From Deltaproteobacteria bacterium (GTDB taxonomy: Bacteria; Myxococcota_A; UBA9160; SZUA-336), in the NCBI GenBank assembly GCA_030665705.1, contig DAOUZG010000061.1, forward strand, positions 1 to 8,624: DNA of 8,624 bases. Reading direction: 5' to 3'. Below the pieces are notes generated by a model. The model saw only the letters and a program-made list of their open reading frames with translations. It searched no databases and was not told the DNA's origin. Shown one piece after another: positions 1-4,773 of this stretch (the first letter of the stretch is position 1; every line of letters starts with the position of its first letter). The position numbers and the translations under genes are program-made.

Positions 1-723
1 CCCGAGACACTGCGCTGTGTTCTTCTCGGGGGAGGTCCGATTCCCGATGGTCTCCTCGAGCGCTGCCGTGACGCCGATATCCCCGTCGCGCCGACCTACG
101 GGCTAACGGAGGCGGCCTCCCAGGTTGCGACGCAGCGGCCGGGGGTGGCTACGAGGAAAGGGGCAACCGCCGGTCCACCGCTCCCCGGGACCACCCTGCG
201 ACTCGTCGATCGCCATGGGGCGGACCAGAAACCGGGTGTGCCTGGAGAGATTCTCGTGAGGGGTCCACAGGTGATGGCGGGATACTGGAACCGACCCGAA
301 GAGACCACGCGCGTGCTCCAGGGCGGGTGGCTCCGCACTGGGGACATCGGCTTTATCGACGAGGAGGGGGATCTCTTTGTTCTCGATCGGCGCGAGGATC
401 TCATCGTCTCGGGCGGCGAAAACATCTATCCGGCCGAGGTCGAAGCGGTGCTCCTCTCTCACCCGAAGGTTGCAGAGGCTGGCGTGGTTGGCGTGCGAGA
501 TCCGACGTGGGGTCAGCTCGTTGCGGCCTTCGTCGTTCCGAGACCCCGAGCGGAGCTGGCTGAAGAGGAGCTCGAGTCCCACTGCCGCTCGAAGCTTGCC
601 AGGTTCAAGGTTCCCCGCGTCGTTCGCCTCGTCGGGTCGCTCCCGCGGACCGCTTCCGGCAAGCTACGCCGTGGCGAGCTCGCTACGGAGGGGGTGAAGG
701 TCGCTCCGACTACTCGACCGTGA
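1..723 (+). CDS. menE: o-succinylbenzoate-CoA ligase (MenE-like), 3' part
   Basis: Partial adenylate-forming enzyme; the frame is open from the left edge and 240 residues to the TGA are visible, roughly the C-terminal half. MenE activates o-succinylbenzoate with ATP and then CoA in menaquinone synthesis in the cytoplasm. Seen in order: a GGGPIP loop near residues 10-15; the signature YGLTEAASQVAT from residue 33; GGWLRTGDIG with the ribose-contacting Asp near 115; the hinge stretch DRREDLIVSGGENIYPAEVE; and a C-terminal TASGK whose Lys (about 221) is the family's catalytic lysine. The SQ-containing YGLTE motif and the SGGENIYP hinge resemble MenE more than long-chain fatty acyl-CoA synthetases, but another acyl-CoA ligase is possible because the substrate-binding N-terminal domain lies outside the window. 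Its 3' end overlaps the opposite-strand OB-fold gene by 14 bp. No other men gene is visible. Confidence 0.78.
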   Translation, partial: PETLRCVLLGGGPIPDGLLERCRDADIPVAPTYGLTEAASQVATQRPGVATRKGATAGPPLPGTTLRLVDRHGADQKPGVPGEILVRGPQVMAGYWNRPEETTRVLQGGWLRTGDIGFIDEEGDLFVLDRREDLIVSGGENIYPAEVEAVLLSHPKVAEAGVVGVRDPTWGQLVAAFVVPRPRAELAEEELESHCRSKLARFKVPRVVRLVGSLPRTASGKLRRGELATEGVKVAPTTRP

Positions 724-1492
724 CCTTGGCGTCTTCGATCAGCAAATCGTAACGGTAGCCGAATCCGAAGTCCCGATTGGTCGTCACGGTCCCGCGGACT
801 AGGATCGTATCGCCGACCTTCACGGAGGCGTCGGTCGTAACGGTGAGGTCGTTGGTGCCGGTACTGCCGGTGCCGTCCTGCAGGTGAATCCAGTTCTTGT
901 CCATGATCTCGGGGAGAAACTTCACCACCTTCCCACGCACGACGACCTCTTTGCCGGCCAGGCTCTCCTTCTCTCGGAACAGCTCCTCGACGGTCTTACC
1001 CCCCTCCGGTCTCTGGATGTCCGAGAATTCGGTCGGGGGAGGGTCGGCCGTTGCACCGTCCCGGGGAGGCTTCGTGGGAAGCTGCACGGGCCCCTCCTTG
1101 TGGACCGCTTCGGTCGCTTCCTTGCTCCCCTCCACCTGGATGCTTCCGACGAAGTAGACGACGTCGAAGCTCCGGTTCAAGCTCTGGCTGCGGTAGTTTC
1201 TCATGGGGAGCCCGTCGGGCACGCTGACGGTGTCTCCCACCTTCACCTGGACCAGGGGTGCGGCAGCCCAGATCTTCTCGTCGCCGGTATCGACCTGCAC
1301 GTACGTGTAGCTGCCGGCGGTCATCGTTTCGACCACTTTCCCGGTCCATTCCGAGGGACTCTCGGTGGCGCGCCCCGAAGCGGTACCCGGTTCCGCTGGT
1401 CCCGCTCCGGCGTGCTGAGCCGTGGCCCGGCCGGCCGCGAGGATGAGGAGGGCCGCAAGGACGACCGACACCCGTCTGTGATGATCTCCCAC
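710..1492 (-). CDS. Secreted double OB-fold protein (NrfJ/nucleotide-binding-like)
   Basis: A 260-residue exported protein. Residues 1-26 form a signal peptide (basic start, then VVLAALLILAA, cleavage near ATA-QH), followed by a Pro/Gly/Ala/Ser linker. Two OB-fold-like beta domains follow. The first (about 50-118) contains GKVVETMTAGSYTYVQVDTG, IWAAAP and VKVGDTVSVPDGLPM. The second (about 178-258) contains GKEVVVRGKVVKF, NWIHLQDGTGS, VKVGDTILVRGTV and an ending like YRYDLLIEDAKV. This arrangement resembles periplasmic 'OB-fold/nucleotide-binding' proteins annotated in Geobacter-like bacteria; their ligand and function are not established. The start is GTG, chosen because a clear Shine-Dalgarno lies 7 nt upstream and the signal peptide begins directly after it. 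The 3' end runs into the convergent menE-like gene, so no space remains for a separate terminator. The fold is fairly sure, the role unknown. Confidence 0.85.
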   Translation of the reverse strand: MGDHHRRVSVVLAALLILAAGRATAQHAGAGPAEPGTASGRATESPSEWTGKVVETMTAGSYTYVQVDTGDEKIWAAAPLVQVKVGDTVSVPDGLPMRNYRSQSLNRSFDVVYFVGSIQVEGSKEATEAVHKEGPVQLPTKPPRDGATADPPPTEFSDIQRPEGGKTVEELFREKESLAGKEVVVRGKVVKFLPEIMDKNWIHLQDGTGSTGTNDLTVTTDASVKVGDTILVRGTVTTNRDFGFGYRYDLLIEDAKVTVE

Positions 1493-1499
1493 GAGCGGT

Positions 1500-1505
1500 C
1501 CTCCC
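1500..1505 (-). promoter_or_regulatory. Shine-Dalgarno for the OB-fold gene
   Basis: On the minus strand GGGAGG sits 7 nt before the GTG at 1492. It decides that non-ATG start; no in-frame ATG lies between it and the signal-peptide core. Confidence 0.7.
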
Positions 1506-1566
1506 TGGTTGCCAGAGGGTCTGGGCCAGCGCCCCGTCCGCTGTCCGGATCGGGGCCGGCTCTGAC

Positions 1567-1595
1567 TGTGTATCGAGGTTCGCTCGAGAAATCAA
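1567..1595 (-). promoter_or_regulatory. Possible sigma70-type promoter for the OB-fold gene
   Basis: In the gap between the retropepsin and OB-fold genes, the minus strand reads TTGATT, 17 nt, TACACA, inside an unusually AT-rich patch. This matches TTGACA at 4/6 and TATAAT at 3/6. Transcription would start near 1560 and give a leader of roughly 65-70 nt ahead of the GTG start. It is seen by eye only and the -10 match is imperfect. Confidence 0.3.
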
Positions 1596-1679
1596 AGGTC
1601 ACCCGGGGCGCCAGGTGGCCCGCGAGTTCGACCTCTCTCCCACGACGGTCTTGCGGAGGATGGTCGCTGGACTCCGGGG

Positions 1680-2534
1680 CTACTCGCGCCAGGCCCTGGG
1701 GACCCCGGCTCGCGAGGCCTCCAGGTCGATCCGGTCGTACTCCCCATTCCAGTACTGCTCTGCCTCGTCGAGACGGCCGTGTACCTCGTCGAAGGTCTCG
1801 GGGATGCGGCTGCGGTGCTGCTCGATCACCTCGAGCTGCGCACGGACCATCCGAAACGAGGTGCGCCAGTAGCCCTCGGGATACCCGCCGTAGAGCCCCT
1901 CCACCTGTGTCAGGTCGATCTCTTCCAGGGTCATGAGCCCCTGGGTCGGATCGAGCTCCACCCGGAAGTGCCGGAAGAACGGCATCCCGAGCAGCCCCAC
2001 CTCCATCGTGTCGAGCACAGCCGCGTCCACGTTCTCGACAGTTGCTTCACCCAGCGTTGCCGTCCGGAAACGCACCACCGGAACGAGCATGGGATCCCCG
2101 CTGATTCCGGTGATGACGATCTTCCGGCCCTTCTCCTCGATCGGGATCCCGAGCTGCTCGACCACGGAGCGTGGGATGGTGTTGATCATTGCTCCCGTGT
2201 CGACCTTGAAGGGCGCCCGAACCCGTCCATTCAGCGTCACCGGTACCAGGATCTCCAGTCCCGCCCGCTCGAACCGGATCCGGTGCTGGCGGGGCGTGTC
2301 TGCGGCAGCCTCGGGCCCATCGGGTACGAGCTTCGCCGGCGCTTGGTAGGTCTGGATGGAGGCGTCCGGGAGGTCCCGCTCGACCACCTCCTCTCGATAG
2401 CGTGGCGGGACCCGCGTCGGGTCGTCGGTCCAGTGGACCTGTCCCTCTTCGTCGACCCACTCGTAGAGCTCCTGCGCCGCTGCAGGCGTCGAGCCGAGTA
2501 GTAGGGTCGCGGTAAGGATGAGGGCTGTGCGCAT
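1680..2534 (-). CDS. Secreted DUF4124 + retropepsin-like aspartic protease
   Basis: A 284-residue exported protein. Residues 1-20 are a signal peptide (MRTALILTATLLLGSTPAAA, cleaved before QELYEW). A DUF4124 module follows at about 21-40 (YEWVDEEGQVHWTDDP), then a linker. A single-lobe aspartic protease domain spans about 86-203, with the catalytic DTGA at 112-115 (D112) followed by MINTIP, and the conserved LLGMPFFRHF near 181-190. One-lobe enzymes of this type are expected to act as dimers, here in the periplasm; the substrate is unknown. Residues 205-284 form a charged, probably helical tail that I do not recognise. The frame stays open up to 2894, but the 2534 ATG is chosen because it begins the signal peptide and because an upstream start would run through the divergent thioesterase gene. 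GGGGAA 5-10 nt upstream is a plausible ribosome site. Protease assignment is good; activity is unproven. Confidence 0.88.
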   Translation of the reverse strand: MRTALILTATLLLGSTPAAAQELYEWVDEEGQVHWTDDPTRVPPRYREEVVERDLPDASIQTYQAPAKLVPDGPEAAADTPRQHRIRFERAGLEILVPVTLNGRVRAPFKVDTGAMINTIPRSVVEQLGIPIEEKGRKIVITGISGDPMLVPVVRFRTATLGEATVENVDAAVLDTMEVGLLGMPFFRHFRVELDPTQGLMTLEEIDLTQVEGLYGGYPEGYWRTSFRMVRAQLEVIEQHRSRIPETFDEVHGRLDEAEQYWNGEYDRIDLEASRAGVPRAWRE

Positions 2535-2542
2535 CCGAAGTT

Positions 2543-2568
2543 CCCCGGGGTTTCGGGGCCCCTCGGGG
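2543..2568 (-). promoter_or_regulatory. GC hairpin in the retropepsin leader
   Basis: On the minus strand this stretch reads CCCCGAGGGG, CCCCGAAA, CCCCGGGG. The outer CCCC/GGGG and inner GGGG/CCCC can pair. The last GGGG is also the best Shine-Dalgarno candidate for the protease gene, so the folded form would hide the ribosome site. Pairing is visible; regulation is inferred. Confidence 0.3.
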
Positions 2569-2633
2569 ATGCATCGGCCTCGTCGGCCTGCTGCTTGACC
2601 GTCGTCCTGGTAGGGGAGGGGCTCGCCTTCTGC

Positions 2634-2639
2634 TAGGCT
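2634..2639 (+). promoter_or_regulatory. Putative -10 of a leaderless thioesterase transcript
   Basis: TAGGCT preceded by TGC (an extended -10 pattern) lies 6 nt before the thioesterase ATG, so transcription would begin at or next to the A of the start codon. No Shine-Dalgarno is seen in the 20 nt before the ATG. No convincing -35 is seen. Confidence 0.3.
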
Positions 2640-2645
2640 CGCCCC

Positions 2646-3176
2646 ATGTCTCGCCAGCGCCCAGACACCAACGCGGACTGGCCGTTCCTCGACGAGATGC
2701 CGCCTGAGCGCGTCACGGAGATCCGCAGCGTCATCGAGAACCTCCCGTTTCTGGCCCTCTTCGGGGTGCGTCTGAAGAACGTCGACCGGGACCGGGTCGT
2801 CCTGTCGGTTGCCTGCGGGCCGAAGCTCACGCAGCCCGCAGGGGTGATCCACGGAGGCGTACACGCGACGCTCATCGACACCGCGGTCGCTCACGCGATT
2901 CGCACGACCCTCAAGGAGGGCTACCTCTTCTCAACCGTTCAGCTCGACACGAAGTTTTTCAAGCCCACGAGCGAGGGGGAGCTGGTGGCTGAGGCGCGGA
3001 TCGTGCGCAAAGGGAAGAGCCTCGTGCATGCAGATGCGGACGTGAGGAACGGAGCGGGCGAGCTCGTGGCCAAGGGCTGGTGCATCTACGCGCTCCGGAA
3101 GATCTCTGGCGCCCGGTCAGACGACGTCGGTCCACGAGACGACGTCGGTCCAGGAACTCCGACGGAGGAGCCCTAA
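2646..3176 (+). CDS. PaaI-family hotdog-fold acyl-CoA thioesterase
   Basis: A 176-residue cytoplasmic protein of the 4HBT/PaaI group, which hydrolyses acyl- or aryl-CoA thioesters. Seen: an N-terminal helix region (PPERVTEIRSVIENLPFLALFGVRL), then the hotdog core with the active-site stretch GVIHGGVHATLIDTAVAHA. HGG is at 69-71 and Asp78 stands at the usual catalytic acid position. The strands STVQLDTKFFKPTSEGELVAEARIVRKGKSLVHADADV and GELVAKGWCIYAL close the fold. The core ends near residue 153; the last 20 or so residues hold a duplicated DDVGP motif and look disordered. The physiological substrate cannot be read from sequence. The gene is divergent from the retropepsin gene, and its TAA overlaps the convergent FemAB-like gene by 4 bp. 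The ATG at 2646 is the only good start near the fold; it lacks a ribosome site. Confidence 0.9.
   Translation: MSRQRPDTNADWPFLDEMPPERVTEIRSVIENLPFLALFGVRLKNVDRDRVVLSVACGPKLTQPAGVIHGGVHATLIDTAVAHAIRTTLKEGYLFSTVQLDTKFFKPTSEGELVAEARIVRKGKSLVHADADVRNGAGELVAKGWCIYALRKISGARSDDVGPRDDVGPGTPTEEP
3119..3152 (+). repeat. Tandem 18-bp repeat in the thioesterase tail
   Basis: The 16-mer agacgacgtcggtcca occurs at 3119-3134 and again at 3137-3152, an 18-bp period that keeps the frame and encodes the DDVGP motif twice. It contains the palindrome gacgtc. It is most simply a recent in-frame duplication in a disordered C-terminal tail. Confidence 0.85.
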
Positions 3177-4318
3177 CGGGACTCCTCCTTGAGGGCGCTG
3201 TGTTGCTGGAGCCCGCGAAGCACCTCCCGTGCCTCCTCTCGCTCGCCCTCGAGGTAACCGGTGACGGCCTTGGAGAGCCTCGCGTCGGCCAGGAAGTGTG
3301 CACTGTAGGTCGGCTGGGCGTCGAACCCGCGAAGCTGCTTGTAGCTCCCGCCCGCACCCGGCTCGAAACGACGGAGCCCGCGCCGGATGCAGTAGTCGAT
3401 GGCCGCGTAGTAGCAGACGTTGAAGTGCAGGTGCCGGATCTCCTCGAACGTACCCCAGTACCTTCCGTAGAGCGTGTCTCCCTTCTCCACGTTGAGGGTG
3501 GCGGCGATGATCTCACCGTCTCGCCGCGCCCCGACGACGCAGAGTCGGTGACGGAACCGCTCCCGGAGCAGCTCGAACAGTCGAGCATTCAGGTACCGGC
3601 GTCCCCAGGGGTTCTTGTCGACCGTCGATGTGTAGATCTCGTACAGGCGCGGAAAGAGGTCGTCGGGAATCTCGTCTCCGCTCCACGTCTCGATCTCGAT
3701 CTCCTCCTGCTCGAGGGAACGCATCTCGCGTCGAATCTGGTTCCGTCTCTTACTCCGGAATCGGGCAAGGTAGTCTTCGAAGCTCCCGTAACCGTCGTTC
3801 ATCCAGTGATACTGGAGGCCGATCCGGGTCACGAAGCCAGCCGCGCGGAGCGGCTCCAGCTCGTCGAGCTGGCAGAAGTTGACGTGGACGCTCGAGAGCT
3901 CGTTACCGAGACAGAGCTCCCGAAGCGAGACCGCCAACCGCCGCTGCCAGCTCCCTCGATCCACACCCGGCGCCACGAGGAGCCGTGGGCCGGCCACGGG
4001 GGTGAACGGAACCCCGACGAGGAGCTTCGGGTAGTAGCGGATCCCTGCCCGGTGGGCAGCGTCCGCCCATCCCCAGTCGAAGACGAACTCCCCCTCACTG
4101 TGACCCTTTACGTAGAGGGGGCAGGCCGCAACCAGCTGGTTCCCCTCGCGTGCAACCAGCGGACGCGGCAGCCATCCGGTCTCGCCCGTGACCGTTTCCG
4201 CTGCCTCGAGAGAAGCGAGCCACTCCCACTCGAGAAACGGCGACCCGTCCCCGGCGAGCGCGTTCCACGCTGCGGGCGGTATCCGGGCCACCCCCTCCGC
4301 GAGCTCGAACTCGGCCAT
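3173..4318 (-). CDS. FemAB-like / GNAT-fold protein (COG3146, PF04339)
   Basis: A 381-residue soluble protein matching the 'peptidoglycan biosynthesis/recognition' FemAB-like family (formerly DUF482). Motifs seen: WNAL and SPFLEWEWLASLE near 18-37; CPLYVKGHSEGEFVFDWGWADA near 66-87 followed by YYPKLLVGVPFTPVAGPRLLV; a central Arg-rich FRSKRRNQIRREMRSL near 187-202; and the C-terminal signature FNVCYYAAIDYCIRRGLRRFEPGAGGSYKQLRGF with TYSAHFL, about 299-343. The family has a duplicated acetyltransferase fold related to FemX and to aminoacyl-tRNA-protein transferases; no member's reaction is known to me. No signal peptide or membrane segment is visible. The ATG at 4318 is the natural start and has no ribosome site. 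The gene is divergent from clpS across 113 bp and overlaps the thioesterase stop by 4 bp. Family assignment is strong, the substrate open. Confidence 0.9.
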   Translation of the reverse strand: MAEFELAEGVARIPPAAWNALAGDGSPFLEWEWLASLEAAETVTGETGWLPRPLVAREGNQLVAACPLYVKGHSEGEFVFDWGWADAAHRAGIRYYPKLLVGVPFTPVAGPRLLVAPGVDRGSWQRRLAVSLRELCLGNELSSVHVNFCQLDELEPLRAAGFVTRIGLQYHWMNDGYGSFEDYLARFRSKRRNQIRREMRSLEQEEIEIETWSGDEIPDDLFPRLYEIYTSTVDKNPWGRRYLNARLFELLRERFRHRLCVVGARRDGEIIAATLNVEKGDTLYGRYWGTFEEIRHLHFNVCYYAAIDYCIRRGLRRFEPGAGGSYKQLRGFDAQPTYSAHFLADARLSKAVTGYLEGEREEAREVLRGLQQHSALKEESR

Positions 4319-4327
4319 CGAGGCTTC

Positions 4328-4333
4328 AGTCTA
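4328..4333 (-). promoter_or_regulatory. Putative -10 of a near-leaderless FemAB-like transcript
   Basis: On the minus strand TAGACT (4/6 match to TATAAT) lies 9 nt before the ATG at 4318, with no Shine-Dalgarno between. No -35 hexamer is recognisable. It is called only because the same arrangement recurs at the thioesterase and clpS starts. Confidence 0.28.
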
Positions 4334-4418
4334 GCGGTCCCTCGGCCCAGGGCCCCCCGTCGAGTTCCGGCCCTCGCGCTCCACCCGATGAGGGGAGGGC
4401 GCCAGCCGCGCGAGCCGG

Positions 4419-4424
4419 TATCCT
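4419..4424 (+). promoter_or_regulatory. Putative -10 of a leaderless clpS transcript
   Basis: TATCCT (4/6 match to TATAAT) lies 7 nt before the clpS ATG, placing the expected transcription start at the A of ATG. No purine-rich ribosome site is present in the few bases before the start. The -35 region shows no match. Confidence 0.3.
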
Positions 4425-4431
4425 ATGCGGC

Positions 4432-4773
4432 ATGGCGGGCAGCCCGGGTCGGCCCGGAAATTCCGATCCGACGCGCGAGCGGAGAGAGGAGGTCGCGACG
4501 CGGGCGCGCCCGAAGGTTCGGCGTCCGCCTCGCTTCAAGGTGGTTCTTTTCAACGACGACTACACCCCGATGGAGTTCGTAGTGGCTTTGCTCGAGCAGA
4601 TCTTCGATAAGGGTCCGTCGGAGGCGACCCAGCTCATGCTGAAGGTTCACCGGAGCGGCGCTGCAGTGGCAGGGGTGTACGTCCTCGAGGTTGCGGAGAC
4701 GAAGCTTGCCTCGGTGCACCGGAGGGCGGAGGACCGGGGCTATCCGCTCCGCGGGGGGATCGAGCCCGAGTGA
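4432..4773 (+). CDS. clpS: ATP-dependent Clp protease adaptor ClpS
   Basis: A 113-residue adaptor that binds proteins carrying destabilising N-terminal residues and hands them to ClpA for unfolding and ClpP degradation in the cytoplasm. The core runs from about residue 34 to 110 with FKVVLFNDDYTPMEFVVALLEQIF, then SEATQLMLKVHRSG and VLEVAETKLASVHRRAEDRGYPL. The N-degron pocket residues known from the family are all present: N41, D42, D43, T45, M47 and H73. The first 33 residues form an Arg/Pro/Glu-rich flexible extension; in the family this tail is needed for delivery to ClpA. Length is close to the usual 100-110. The TGA overlaps the clpA GTG as GTGA, so the two genes are co-transcribed and probably translationally coupled. 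The ATG at 4432 is preceded by no Shine-Dalgarno. Confidence 0.97.
   Translation: MAGSPGRPGNSDPTRERREEVATRARPKVRRPPRFKVVLFNDDYTPMEFVVALLEQIFDKGPSEATQLMLKVHRSGAAVAGVYVLEVAETKLASVHRRAEDRGYPLRGGIEPE

Noticed and set aside
1560..1660. GGTTCG and GGTCGAACTC strings hinting at a tRNA T-arm in the gap before the OB-fold gene.
   Set aside because: No acceptor, D-arm or anticodon stem could be built around either string on either strand.
1576..1700. Plus-strand frame reading like a helix-turn-helix (QVAREFDLSPTTVLRRMVAGL) across the gap beside the retropepsin gene, suggesting a transposase remnant.
   Set aside because: The look-alike is short, has no start with a ribosome site, runs antisense into a well-supported protease gene, and its flanks (Ser/Arg-rich) do not continue a recognisable family. 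A protein search with residues 1576-1700 of this frame would settle it.
884..1936. Long plus-strand reading frame (350 codons) opposite the OB-fold gene.
   Set aside because: Low-complexity Arg/Ser/Pro/His translation with no family pattern; the opposite strand carries a signal peptide and two OB-fold domains. It is the usual antisense shadow in GC-rich DNA.
2535..2894. N-terminal extension of the retropepsin frame up to 2894.
   Set aside because: It would overlap most of the thioesterase start region and bury the signal peptide; the added residues look like a shadow translation.
3080..4582. Plus-strand open frame of 500 codons, the second longest in the window.
   Set aside because: It is antisense to the FemAB-like gene and also overlaps the thioesterase and clpS in other frames; its translation resembles no protein family. 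The FemAB-like motifs are decisive for the other strand.
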